A DNA stretch of 64,000 nucleotides from Paragonimus westermani. Its lineage: Eukaryota > Platyhelminthes > Trematoda > Plagiorchiida > Troglotrematidae. Below the pieces are notes generated by a model that had not been told where the DNA came from, did no database searches, and saw only the letters and a program-made list of their open reading frames with translations. Shown in pieces: positions 22,951 through 34,939 of this stretch. The translations under genes and the position numbers were made by a program. The DNA is taken from positions 118,753 through 182,752 of the forward strand of contig QNGE01000753.1 in NCBI GenBank assembly GCA_008508345.1, read 5' to 3'. Numbering within the stretch: the stretch's first letter is position 1; the number at the start of each line of letters is the position of its first letter.

Positions 22951-24859
22951 TTTTGTTGCTCTGTTCACGTAGCTGACTCACTGTACAATTTCCAAATTTG
23001 ATGTTGAAATATGTTTGTTTAAAAATCTGTACGTTGAGCGCGCTCGCCTGAGCATGTTTCTCACAAGCACATCGAAAAATATACCGCTATTATTATTATA
23101 AGGACTGACCTGGGGTAGGATTAGTGGGGGCAGATCAAGGTTTTCTGATACTGTCATCAGTGTGATTCACCTAAGGGTCATCAAGCAATTTTTGGAGATG
23201 AGCAACGGGACAGTTCTCCGCAGGCAGAGACACAGCAGGCACGCCCTAGGATACAATTATTTTGTGGAAGTTTAAAGTGAATTGAAGCCAGGAGAACGCC
23301 ACCGTGCATCACGTATGTCAAATTTGATCCACCATGCCAGCGTAACTATGTACCGGAGACCTTCAACCAATTGGAAAATAGATTTGCTCTCTACAGAAAC
23401 GGATATGTAGAAAACTGTTAAGCTCGGTCGTCCAGTGGTTGTCTGAGCAACGCCTAGTTTACTTGCATAGTCTATCGATGGGTTGGATCAGGGATAGTCC
23501 GTTCTGTAGGAGGCTAGCATCTATAATTTCTGAGCTCGTCCAGCACCCGACTCAGAATCAACAAGGTTGACATCCGCAACAGTGAGTTTCTTGGTAACAA
23601 GGTGCTAAGGTACAGGAAAATCGGCAAAGAATAAATCAAAGAAGATAACAAACTCAGTATCCAACCCTCAAATACACAAGTTTCGCGACTAACGGATCAC
23701 GTGGGTATGATCAGTTGCAACGGTCGTGCAATGGTGGAGGGGTCAGATGCAAAAATGAAACCGGGGTTGATACAAACAAAGATCCGGCAACGGGAATTAA
23801 GAAGGAAATGCCACGCGACAACCAGTTTACACAGTCAAACGACATCAAGGTTTGGTAACACACCAAGATTAACGTTCGTGGAAGAAATTTGTCTCACGCG
23901 TAACTTGAATGGTCGTGCCGGCCATTGCAAGAAAGGCTCGTAATCACTGCCAGGAAGAATTGCAATATAAGAGGAAGAAAGATTAACGAAAATAGAATAA
24001 ACAGAGACGGTTAACTTGGTCACTGACCTACTGTGAAACACATAACAGTCATAAAACACTCACCTGAAGCAGCCACTCCAACACTGGCGACGAAAGTGGT
24101 AAGCAGGAGCCGTTAAAAAGCTTTCACCTCAATGTGTGGCATTTAGAAAAAGCTCAGCTACTGCGCTGGTTGCAGACCCGGGATGTGGTTGACTTGTAGA
24201 CTACCTGCCTCTTTGTCTCGCTTAGAAGTGTTCCAGTAGGACGCTTGACAAGCGCTTTCCAGGGTCAGTATTTGTCCACTGCTTGGGTATGCCCATCGGG
24301 TAGTGTATGCCGGGCGGAGAAAACACGTCCACTGTATCTGTCCAAAAGTAGCCATCACAGTGATCAACGACCGACAGCACTTCACACTCGATTTACCGAA
24401 TTCTCGCAGCGTTGGAGGAACTATACCCTCATGATATCCCCTGCTCAAGGTATTTTGCTGTTAATCGGTGGCGCAACATGTCTGATCTCACAGCCGACCC
24501 CAGTGTGACGATAGGATTTGGTCCGTCTCCCCCGATCGTGCGAACTGTTGAACTACTGAGAACATGCAGAGTGTGATGAGAACTGAAATGGTTGTCAATA
24601 GTCGGACATCAGAGGAGTTTGCACCGTGATGGTGTACACCAATGGCCTGATAAGACGGAGAGTTATACGGAAAAGAGAGGAAAACATGGGATAAAGAGGA
24701 AAGGACAGAGACAGGAAATGAGAACAATGAGTAAAGTCAGGACCATATATGTAGCACTGCTAATGTTCACCTCGCGATAATTCAGTCGTCTAGCTGCTTC
24801 TTCAACGCGTCGACTGAGGGTGCCAAGTCAGCTGTCACCTCCTGGGCATTCCATATCGA
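22951..24859. other. Unassigned sequence
   Basis: No element or gene is recognised. Open frames at 23701-23943 (+) and 24158-24780 (both strands) are short and without homology. A tRNA-like A-box region near 23425 is not convincing. Confidence 0.5.
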
Positions 24860-25800
24860 GTAGACTATAAAGGCGTAACTACTTTTTCACGTAGGAGGCA
24901 ACTGCGTGATATAGAAAGCGCGTGCTCATATCTCTTGAGACCCAGCGTGTTATGGACGAAGAAAACTTTTGTGAGAGTAAACCGAGGAGCATAGAATTTC
25001 GCTACAGGACACGATTGTCTGCCAAACCTCTGTGGGCTAAGAGAATGTAGTTCACATTCAGACAAACAATCCTTATAGAGCAGGAAAAAGATACCCTCAA
25101 CCCTATTGGTAGCTTATCTCTGGGTAGCCTCTGGAGGGGTTACGTCTTTTCCGCAGTAGGGTATACAAATCTGAATGCCGACTCCCAGTAGTGTGCTATA
25201 AATGCGTGAAAAGGCGTTGAATGAGAATCTCCGGGAAACCCCATTGAGCAATGCTGGCCTGTTACTGGCTTTCTCTACCGGTAGCGTGAAGACTTTACCA
25301 GGGAAGAGGTCCAATGTAGAACGGTACCCAGATGAAACTCCTAGTGGACAATGGTTAACGTAAGGTCGTCGATGGGATATTTCCTTGTACTATGATAATG
25401 AATATGCATAGTTTGTCTTGGGCGCAATAAAGGGTATCCGCGTCTCTTTGGAAGTCTTTTGCATCTCCGGTACTGTGCAAAACGCACCAAAGCCTTGTCA
25501 CACTAGCATATATTGCGAAAGGAGACTGACACCCGAGAGGTCGCTAACTTATGCTAAGAATGGCGGGGAATTCTGTATTGTCCTAGCGGTACACTAGCTG
25601 CGGTGTTGAATGACGTAGATGGCTCGTCATTACCCCCGCCGCATTTGCGAGACAAGACAGGATTTTTTGAGCTGAAAACAAACCTCACAGTATAAGTCCA
25701 GGTCACTCAAACCGTTCAAAAATATACTGCGGTCAACTTTACCAAACGCCTTCATAAAATCCAAGAACGAACCATCACTTGGGAGGCCTTCTTCGGAACC
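24860..25800 (-). mobile_element. Non-LTR retrotransposon remnant (CR1/Jockey-like)
   Basis: Near 25690-25770 the minus strand reads FLDFMKAFGKVDRSIFLNGL, the conserved F-L-D-x-x-K-A-F-D-x-V-D block of LINE reverse transcriptases. Downstream, 25314-25114 has VFTLPVEKAS...VSRRFSFNAFSRI, resembling the C-terminal FF..RVV..WN.LP...S...F... segment. The rest is too decayed to follow, and boundaries are approximate. Confidence 0.5.
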
Positions 25801-27671
25801 TTTTGTTCACGTGTCTGTCTGTGACTTCTGAAAGTGTGAAATATTCATACGAACTTGTACGTAGCATGGCACTCGCCAAAAGTGGCATTATTTCAGATGC
25901 AGTGGACCCAGCGTACATCAGCGCGAAGGGCTGCCATCTTTCAAGATCCATTTTCCTAGAATGAGCTTCAGCTTTCACGATAACTAGGGCATCACGGTGA
26001 CTTTGGCTGGCTATATGCGTGCCACGAAAAATGCACGAGTGCTATAACTGGGTTACATTCCCTGGCTCTATTTCTGGCCTTATATCCTTCATATGCAGGG
26101 CGATGTGCAAATTTCAGTGAACTGTGTATAAAATGAAACTCATGTGAGTGTTTCAAAACGATTATGTAGCCCTCCTCATGTCTGATGCTGCAACCACCAA
26201 GAAAGACTTCCCACTCGCATAAATGACAGAGACCGTGGGAACTCGGAAGGAAAAATTAACCGGAAAATAGTTGGTGACGATCCTCACCAAAATTTCCCAA
26301 CCAATGCTAAGTAAGCCAGTATAGCAATTTCCTGTCTTCAGGTTATCACAGCCTTTTACTCGTGACCAGGCTGTGCGCCAAGTCCACTAGAAGTCGGTTG
26401 ATCTTCCGGTAACCTCATTTTTGCCCCCGTTCTCGAGACACTGGTGTTGAAGTCACCAGATCTGAAATCCTCTAAAACCAAATCGGATTTTGCTGCTGAT
26501 CAATCTTTGCAGCAGGGAGACAGGTAACGACAACAGGCATACACCGAAGTGTTGATCACGGCAGACAATAAGCCTCCAATGTGAACGAATCCTATAGTTT
26601 CCACCAATGCATCATTTGTCCATAGAGTTGTGCCCATATCGAAGAGAGAGATGCTACATCTGTTGTAGCCAGTTTGATGCCTGACATTTCAAGTCTGAGC
26701 GAGACTGTTGGGAATACTGGAATATACCATAAAACATCTTGTGCTACCCGCCACAGAGCTCAACAAAAAATCGTTCACAAATTTATATATCCCGAAGAGC
26801 ATTCCCGTATTCAGAACCAACAATCCGATTAAAAATTGTGTGGTTATGCTATGTAGGTGTACACATTCTTTACGAGCCCAGAACGTTCACCTATTATCTG
26901 ATTGGCTGCCAAAGCTCGCGTGATACATGTTGACCATGATTGGTCTAATCCTAACTTGTTCAGTAATCTGATATCCTTTGTGAGCGTCTACTGGACCGAT
27001 TGCCTACATGCAAGGTTACGTTCATTACCCCTGCCTCGCTATCTAATTTTCGATGAAACGTATAGCGTCGCCCTCAATGTTCATTTCGATGAATGCATCT
27101 GCAACATTTTCGGTGAATCCAGCAGTGTTTCCGGCACCAGATTCGTGGATTGTGTGGAAAATGGCATTTACGGGTTATCTGGATTTGTTCGAAGTGTTAA
27201 ATCCAGATCTGGACCTGAGAGCGTCAAATAAACTAAAACCTCTCCGCAATCTTCTGGATACTTAAGGGTAGAGACGGTTTGACATCAACCTTGGAGAAGG
27301 CTTGAATACTATCGCCAGAATACCAGGGGCCGTTACCGATGTATACGCCTCCAAGTTTACTTTTTCCTGCATCGGTCGACAAAATGGAGAACCACTGAAA
27401 TGATTCGTTTCCCGACTTATAAGAACCATCCAATCCTGTGGGCATTCTAAAATACCAAATAGAAAGATTGAACACTGCATGCTCATGCAACAGTTTGTCT
27501 TTAGGGTACGAAATGAAAAAAATCGTGAATCTCTTTTGGCTGGTGACGCGTCCAAATTATCCTGGAAGAAGGCCTGCGAGATGGTCCTTATTAAAGAGAA
27601 AGTATGAACCCAATGTGGACTGTTCCAGGAGTCGCCGGGGTCATGATAAACCCGTTAGCTGTATCCGTCAG
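25801..27671. other. Unassigned sequence with overlapping short open frames
   Basis: Frames at 26902-27265 (+) and 27233-27555 (-) are moderately long but match nothing I recognise. Old retroelement sequence is likely, but this is inference. Confidence 0.4.
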
Positions 27672-29160
27672 TTAGGTCTTAAACCAGCCTAGGTTGTCAG
27701 CAGTAGTTGGCTGAAGGTCTGATAAATGTTGAAGTAAGTTGTCAAAGTGGGCCTCAACATAAATGCGATTGGGCCTGTATGACGGTATCTTATAATCTAG
27801 ACCAAAAGCTAGAGCTTCCAAATGCAAGTAATTCAATTGTACTGAAGAACAGTTCAATACATACTTACTGGGATCCAGTGGAACTGGCTCTTCAGCAGAC
27901 TTCTTACGTGACTTCTGCAAACGCTTGATATACCTTCTCTTCGTACGATTAATTGTAACACGATAATTGATCGTATGAAGAGAACTTACATCAACCGTTT
28001 GCAGAAGTCACGTGAGAAGTCTGCTGGAGTGCCAGTTCCGCTGGATCCCAGTAAGTATGTATTGAACTGTTCTTCAGTACAGTTGAGTTATTTGCAATTA
28101 GAATCCTCAGCTTTGGGTCTAGATTATAAGGTACTATCATACAGGCCTAATCGTATTTACATTGAAGCCCATTTTGACAGATTACTTGATCAATTATCAG
28201 ACCTTCAGCCAACTGGAATGAGCCACATTACGTTGCCTCTGCCTAGTGATATTCAGAGGGGAGCCTCATTGTTATGTACCGAAAGCACTGGTGAATACAC
28301 TATTCACACGAGCAAGGCGAATCTGTACACAGGACAGTCTTGCGAAGGAATTAGACTTGATCAAATCTATAATACAATCTAACGGGTATCCGAAAAGGTT
28401 CATAGAAAGGCATAATAAACCGGAACCACCTTCCGAACAGGTGGCCACATTGCGAAAAAAGAGGGTTTGTATAGAATTGCCCCTTAAAGGTGATTATTGC
28501 ATGCATCAAACAACTCAAAGACTAATGGATTCGATTAAACGAACATCCAACGCAGCGGAGCTCTGTGTATTAACCCGGACCCAGAAACTGCCTGTCACTT
28601 CAATCAAAGGAGATTAGCCTATTGGTGCCACCTCACATTGCGTCTACCAATTTACATGTAACTGCAATGAAAGTTACATGGGCAGAACCGAGCGGTGCTT
28701 GATCTTTAGAGTGGGGGAACATTTGCCTAAGTGGATGCAGAGCTCTGTATTACAGAAGAACGACAATGTGGTTGGAACACGCAAGCAACCAGCGTCCGCG
28801 GTCGCAAGACACGTCCTGACCACTGGTCACGTTATCGACCCAATTTGTGCATTCAGGATCCTATTACGTCACTCGAATCCAAGATTTTTGCGGTTTGCTG
28901 AAGTGATCGCAATCATTTGACTGAAGCTGACCTTGTGTGTTCAGGAATAATTGCTCGTGAGTTCGACCCTTCCCTGGACTTAGTGACTTTCCCTAAACCA
29001 CCAATTGACTATCCACCCTGCTCCCCTAACTGTTTGATATAAAAAGCCCGTTTCGTGTAATTGTAAATTTGGTGCTGACGAGTCAATACGAAATGCTTGC
29101 ATCTGCCAGTTTTCGTGTTGTAACGTTCTTGTTCAAACTTTTGAAATAAATTAACTGTTT
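27672..29160 (+). mobile_element. Penelope-like element with head-to-head 5' duplication and deleted RT core
   Basis: The plus-strand part starts at 27975 (PLE N-terminal domain: VPLDPSKYVLNCSSVQL, GLDYKVLSYRPNRIYIEAHF, LSDLQPT). It jumps at about 28215 to the post-RT region (ALVNTLFTRARRICTQDSLA, IIQSNGYPKRFIERHNK, KKRVCIELPLKGDY), then the GIY-YIG module (CVYQFTCNCNESYMGRTERC at about 28640-28700, ARHVLTTGHVIDPICAFRIL, LRHSNPRFLRFAEV) to 28920, and a 3' UTR to about 29160. The RT catalytic domain is missing. Upstream, 27705-27956 is an inverted second copy of the N-terminal segment, so the two 5' ends face each other. Confidence 0.85.
27690..28225. repeat. Long inverted repeat (PLE 5' ends head to head)
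   Basis: Arms of about 250 bp (27705-27956 and 27962-28215) encode the same peptide on opposite strands (VPLDPSKYVLNCSSVQL...LSDLQPT), with a few-base spacer near 27957-27961. The arms differ at scattered positions, so the duplication is not recent. Confidence 0.9.
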
Positions 29161-29848
29161 CCTGTGTTGCAGAATTCTGCCGTATGCGCACGGTTTACTC
29201 TCTGGAGGGAGGTGCCCTTTTACGTCAATAGAACGTCTCATCGCGAGATCAATTTGTGCCTTACATTCTGTCGAATGAGTTGCTCCTCTCAATTCTGTTG
29301 AAAAACCGCGATAACCGCTCTCTGACTTTCGAACCATTTATTTTTATTTCCGACCTCGAGGCCGCCTCTTGAAATTGAACAAGATTATATATCCTGAATA
29401 ACGATAATTTTTCAAGTATTTCACGAGCACCATTTCAAACGTATATCCCTGCATCGTACGGTTTATTAATTTGACGGCTATTCCGATGTACCCATTGAAT
29501 TGAGGGGATTCATTGATAAACAGATTGAGAATAACGTAACGTTTTGAGCAAGTTGTAATACTTTACGTTGCGACTACCTCGGGTGGCCCTCCTCAAAAGT
29601 GTTGTAGTCGAACTTCGATTTCGCTATATGCTCAACACGACATCCAAACTGTCTGACTTCATCCGTACTATATTTGATGTAGGTGTCTTACAACTGGAGG
29701 GGTTTTCTACTCCAATTGTGAGTTGAAGTTTCTTCACCTGCTTCTGTTGCTGTGTGTAAATGCAACACGAACAGAAAACCATTATTCGGTCGTAACGCAA
29801 TAGTTGCTGTGAATATGGTACCTTCTATTAAGCGTTTGACAATAGCTG
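29161..29848. other. Unassigned sequence between the PLE and Gypsy remnants
   Basis: A minus-strand frame (29083-29337, GYRGFSTELRGATHSTECKA) overlaps the PLE terminal block and is unrecognised. Nothing else is seen. Confidence 0.4.
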
Positions 29849-30250
29849 GTGTTGACGGGCCGCGCTTTTATTAGGAATACCCACAAATTCAACTGGTCGC
29901 GCAACCAACATGGCCTAAAAATTCGTTTGAGGTCGGATGCAAAACCGTCCTCAATATCACAGCCTCGACCTCTACCCCTTGCAAAACGAGAAGCTGTTTC
30001 TGCCGTTAATAATTTGATGCTTCAAATTAACATAATTCAGCAAGTAACATGTTCAGCTTGGGTACATCCAGTAGTTGAGTTTCTCAAAAAAGACGGTGGC
30101 GTTCAACTTTGCACCGATCTTTGAGCACTTGGCGAACAAATTGTGGTTGAAAAATTCTTTTTGTCTAATCAAGATGAATTGTTAATTAACCGCACCGGAG
30201 CAAAATTTCTTCCAGCAGCACGAGTTATCTCATTGTTCAATACCTGCCCG
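29849..30250 (+). mobile_element. Gypsy-type RT fragment
   Basis: Plus-strand translation includes RPLPLAKREAVSAVNNLML, CSAWVHPVVEFLKKDGGVQL followed by CTDL (RT blocks 1-2, V-x-L-C-x-D) and, after a stop, VVEKFFLSNQDELLINRTGA then KFLP (the LPN.EELF...GAKFF.-type block). This is the N-terminal part of a Ty3/Gypsy RT of a different lineage from the 16.5-kb copy. It stops before the catalytic box and runs into a PLE fragment. Confidence 0.65.
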
Positions 30251-30269
30251 GTACTGGTGCCACACCTCA

Positions 30270-30470
30270 CATTTAGTTTGCGTGGGATTTCCTCGTCCTT
30301 TCGTGTTCATCATGTCACCTGTTGTTGTCAAGCCGGTTACGTTGGGAACACCACAAGAAGGCTTTCAGAAATGATTTGAGAACACTTTCCGGAATGGCTC
30401 CGCAACGGTTTGGTGAACCTCATTACTAGTGCAATCGATTCTCACCTAATTTCCAGTATCTCCCTTTCTA
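30270..30470 (+). mobile_element. Penelope-like GIY-YIG fragment (second family)
   Basis: In the same frame as the preceding Gypsy remnant, the sequence reads CCCQAGYVGNTTRRLSEMI, stop, EHFPEWLRNGLVN..TSAIDSHLI. This is the Y-V-G-x-T-x-R-x-L...EH.P.WL pattern of PLE endonuclease modules. It differs from the 28-kb and 46-kb copies and is probably another PLE family. Confidence 0.6.
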
Positions 30471-33400
30471 TCGCTGACGGCTTGATTGTCTTCTTTGTCA
30501 ATGACCCCAATTCACCACAGATCCATTTCGGAGAAATTTTGTCGCTGGTGGACGACAGCAGTCTCATCACATAACGTTACACCGATTCAACTCCTCAATT
30601 ACTCTGAAAATACCTCCGTGGTCCGCAATTTTCTCAAAAGTGCGGATACCACGGACACTGACCAGAAGGGAGATCTAGGTACTTGGATGTCGTCCAACTT
30701 GCGCATAATCGCCGGTCGACCCAAAATACTTCGTCTGCACTTCCCACGCACAAACGAAAAGATGTTTTGCGAACACCTCGGAAAGTTTAAAGTAAACCTC
30801 TGAATGAATGAGTTAATCAGGTCATGTGCACAGGCTTGAAAAAAGACGCCTGCTGTTGGCTGTGTTTTCAGCGTAGAGATATCATACTGGACACGATCTA
30901 AGGGAATATCACCAACGGGTTTGAACCTGAAGTTCTTTATCCGTATCCCATATAGGTTGGACTACTTCACCTTTCTTTGGTTCACACAAGCCTCTTATCC
31001 AGATTGGGTCGCGAATTACAGTCTGCTATTGTACCGGATGGTAACAGCCAACGTACACGTAGGAAGGAATTTTACAAGGGTCTCTCCTCAAACCTTCCCA
31101 AAGCAACAATTTCTAACCCGCAGAGTTATCAACCACCAAAACAGTTTTTTCTGTGGTCGTTGGCGCCTTACCAAGAGAGATTTTGAAAGCGTTGTTATAC
31201 TCTCACTTATTTAGTACCTAGTTAGTTTCGCAAATTGTATTCTATCATTGGTATTTGTAACCCGCAAGGGTGGTGCTGCACCTTGCTCTCACTGTTGGAA
31301 TATGAAAAACGAACTGAATCCGACTACCTTGGGCCTCTATCCCCAAACCAATGTGTTAGACACTGGAAGCTTCAACTATTTTATGCATCGGCTGGCATTT
31401 TCAACCCGCACAAGATTGAAACAAACGACTGATTGCCCAGCATATATTGCTTCCAGAGGGACGTTAGAGCGGACAAGCTCTGAACCGACGCATTTTATTG
31501 ACAAGTGGCCGAATGAACCAGCGGCAAAATTGTTGAGTGTCTCTTACCAGATATCTAAATCCGACTGAAAATCATATGCGTTGAGAAATGTTCAATAATA
31601 ATGTCATTATTAATGCAAAGCAATAAGTATTTTAACCGAAAACTCAAACGTCATTGCCCGGCTTGATTTGCCCACACCAGTTCCATCATTTGACGATTGG
31701 CAGTCACATGTATTTGGCAGAGTGGAACAGGGAAGCTTCGGAAGATCGGTCTGGGTATGGAAAGCAGGGGAGATAAAAACAACATTAAGCTAGAAATTGT
31801 TTTGTCTTCACATGCAAATTATCAACGGACTGATTGTACCTAAGGCAGACGTCCAAACAGCCAAACGTGTGTTTCCGGAGGCTAAGGAAGAATTTCGATG
31901 GCTCTGTGGTGATTTCTTACACAGCTAACTTTAGTCCCATGTCTCGATGAGTTTATGCCATGAGGTTTACATGTTATGCATCCAAATTATTCTTAGGCGA
32001 CGATTCCATGGCTACAGCGTTCTGATGGTGCTATCGGCGCTCGTTTGAACTCGCCTATGATATTATCCTCTATAAACAGAATGTAGTCACTTTCGCAGCA
32101 CTATATCTTTGTAAATACTCGTCTAAACCCCAGTTAACGTTGTTACATCCAGGCTTCAGTAGTTGCACTACTTACGCAATAAGAAGTACCTAATAGATCC
32201 ATGTGTTTTGGACCGATAGCATAGGTTCTGTGCAATATTTACTGAAACGGTCCAAGTTGGGAGCTTCCTGGATCTGCAACTTAACTACTGAGACTGACAG
32301 TGGCAGGCAACTGAAATTTGGAGATAATTTGTTCCTAACGCTTTTTTATCCGATTCTGTGAATGATTCCTATCAGATTGTTGATGTGTGCAAGCATCATA
32401 CAGACTTTATAAGTCGCGAATTAATCTTGATTGTCGAGCGTTCTCCGATTTAATGTTCGTAAAATAGGTAACCTAAGGCCTGAATAATTCCATCCCGGTA
32501 ACAAGACTACAGTCCCTTATCCCTGCCTCAACGAGCAATGCGGGAAAATGGTGGTGTCCGAAATGTACTGTGACGTGTAGTAGAAGCTGACGAAAAGCGT
32601 GCACGCGCACGCGCATAAAACTTCAAAAACTGTGCGGCAAATGCTCTGATCTGTGCTGGGTCGGCATAGAATACAAATACACAGGAAAAAAAGGCCAAAT
32701 ACACCAAACAGATCGGAATCCACGACAAGTGTTTCACGCAGCTGGATTTTCCGCAAGTCGAACCAACAACCAAATGCGAAGTCCGGTTCCTACGGAAGCA
32801 GGGATTTAGCAGCATGATTCACGACCGCCTCCCGCAAGCAACTCTTACGCCCAACACTTTGAAGTAACCTATTTGTGCGTACAACGTCACTTGCGTCAAA
32901 GGCGATTGGCCCTGAGAAACTCATTACCATCTCTCCAAAAGAGTAGTGGGGCTGCTTAGGTACCACGAAAGGCGACCACTAGTGAAATTACGGTGCCAAG
33001 GAAACCAATAGGTTCTACACCAGGTGAGCGAATGGCGGAAGCTTGCAGGGATACCCATGAATTATTGCTTGCACCGAAGTCCCAGAAGTCTGAAAGACGT
33101 AGATGCGACTGTCGCACGCGTAGTGCAACACGAGGCTCGCCTACGTAACATTGTAGACAGTCAACAGAGACGAATCATCGTAGTTAGACAAATACTAAGT
33201 TCCTCTGGGGCCACCATAGAAAGGGATAGAAACATAATTATCAACGCCCTCGAACAAGTCATACAGGACCCTAAGCATAGATCTTCAGAAAGGCAATTAG
33301 TTCTAAGTGTCCTGCAAAACGCCGGACTATCCACAGCAACGAACTGGCGCGGAGCACACAGACTCGATAAGTAGAATGTAACAAACGTACAAACGAATCA

Positions 33401-34448
33401 CCCCAGACCGTTCCTAGAGGAATGTTGGGATCGCACATGGCTTAAGCAAACGGAAATTAAAACAGCGCAAACAACACAGCAGCAGCCTTCGATACACAAT
33501 CTCATTTCGACCTGTGCACGCTTGCTTGTTCTGACCGCACGTCACTTTTGATCACTACTGTTTTAAAATTGTCAACAATCTCATATGAACACATGTTAGT
33601 ATGGACACGAGATCCCGATCTGGTCAGGCAGCTTCGGCGCTAGACACGATCACAGCCCATCATCACTGCAACATCACAAACGTGCGTTCTGAATCATCAC
33701 TTGAAATTTGGTCCCCCACAAGAACATTTCTCTTAGGTGCAGCTGTTTTAGTGCATTTAGCGCGACAATGGAGACTGAAAAGATGATCTGGAACTCTTCA
33801 GATTCCATAGGGGACCTCGACAGTTCTTGAGCAAACTATTCTGACAAATTTCCGAGCTATCACAGGACGAAACGTTTCCAACAAACTAGTTGAGGGGAAA
33901 GGGTCGGAAGCCACTGGTTCACTTCGGGGTCGACAAAACGTTCCAACGTAAGCATATGAAATGGAAACAATACGCTTAACAAAACAGGTCTAACTTCATG
34001 ATGTTGAAAGCTCGAAACAAGGCAACTGACTGGGTAAGGAATGCTCGCCCGGTCTAGTAGCACGACCTAGTACGTAACATTGGAAAGAACGCTGAAAGGT
34101 TTCAAGGTTATGCTCATTCCATGTCCTCTCAAACGAAGGAACCTGAGATCACGCTGTCCCAAAAAGAAGAGGGTATATCGACTGACATGGCCACGAGATA
34201 GATGTTATGCCACAGTTTCAGAGTGTCTGTCGCCCAGATAACGGAGCGTCGTAGCATCTTTCTAACTCCAAGGGTGCGGTCTTGGTGGATGAGGTCATCA
34301 TGTCCCCCACGAGGATTAGTCCGCGGTATCGCTGACGAACAGCGGGAAATCCGTAGGACCGGACAACATGCACCCCGCCATTCTAAAACAACGTGCCCGA
34401 TCACTGGCGTCGATTTTTACTCATAATTTCACTCTGACATTGAATACA
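30471..34448. other. Unassigned 4-kb stretch
   Basis: It holds the hypothetical ORF at 33057-33374 and a minus-strand frame at 32528-32815 with a hydrophobic segment (WIPICLVYLAFFSCVFVFYA) followed by an RARAR stretch; neither is recognised. Frames at 30486-31568 (+) may be a continuation of decayed retroelement DNA. Confidence 0.4.
33057..33374 (+). CDS. Hypothetical ORF, 105 codons
   Basis: An ATG-initiated reading of 105 residues, rich in Arg, Val and Ile with likely helices (ATVARVVQHEARLRNIVDSQ, VLQNAGLSTATNW). I recognise no domain. An upstream GTG-start extension is unlikely in a eukaryote. It could be a retroelement ORF1 relic or chance; no splice signals or neighbours support a gene. 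Confidence 0.2.
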   Translation: MNYCLHRSPRSLKDVDATVARVVQHEARLRNIVDSQQRRIIVVRQILSSSGATIERDRNIIINALEQVIQDPKHRSSERQLVLSVLQNAGLSTATNWRGAHRLDK

Positions 34449-34600
34449 GGTGTAGTGGTGAGTTTTAGATGAGAACCAACTATGAAAAGTCAGGGCTTTA
34501 GCTGGATTCGAACCGGCGACAGACACAGCATGCCTTAACGCGGCAAGCGCTCCACCAGATGAGCTACGAAGCCACACCAGGAGCTCGGAAATTTCACAGT
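34449..34600 (-). mobile_element. tRNA-derived SINE, minus copy
   Basis: On the minus strand an A-box-like TAGCTCATCTGG (34552-34565) and a perfect B box GGTTCGAATCC (34504-34514) are followed by a non-tRNA body with ctgacttttcatagttggtt (plus ctcatct). Upstream there is a shared segment ccgagctcctggtgtggctt. A copy in the opposite orientation starts 190 bp away. It is a SINE rather than a tRNA gene because the acceptor stem does not close and the tail is repeated. Confidence 0.75.
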
Positions 34601-34764
34601 TGGTTCTTATCCAACTTCAATTTCTATGCTCAGCAGTGACGTTGGTGGATTACAGCGTGAGCTGTTTGATAAATCCGGCCGGGGCAGTCGATCCCCTGAA
34701 TCATTTGGCAGATTTCATATGAGAGAGTGGGACGGGTGGGTAACAGAGTCCAAATGTAAAATCT

Positions 34765-34935
34765 CCGAGCTGCTGCTGTGGCTTAGTAGCTCAGCTGGTG
34801 GAGCGCTTGCCGCTTCGAGGCATCCTGTGTTCGTTGCTGGTTTGCATCCAGCCGAATCTCTGACTTTTCACAGTTGGGTCTCATTTCAAATCACAAATCT
34901 ACTACACTATTCATTAGTAGTAGTGGTGGGTGACT
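34765..34935 (+). mobile_element. tRNA-derived SINE, plus copy
   Basis: This copy has A box TAGCTCAGCTGG (34787-34798), a weakened B box GGTTTGCATCC (34839-34849), the same gagcgcttgccgc arm and the same tail (ctgacttttcacagttgggt ctcattt). It shares the leader ccgagctgctgctgtggctt with the minus copy. A stray tail (cacagttggttcttatcc) at about 34597 suggests the locus is a composite of more than two insertions. Confidence 0.75.
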
Positions 34936-34939
34936 GAAA

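Noticed and set aside
23420..23500. tRNA-like segment (tcgtccagtggt ... gggttggatcag)
   Set aside because: Box sequences deviate too much and no stem closure was found.
34449..34935. Functional tRNA genes
   Set aside because: A and B boxes are present, but the acceptor stems do not close, the two copies share long non-tRNA tails and leaders, and one B box is degraded; a SINE fits better.
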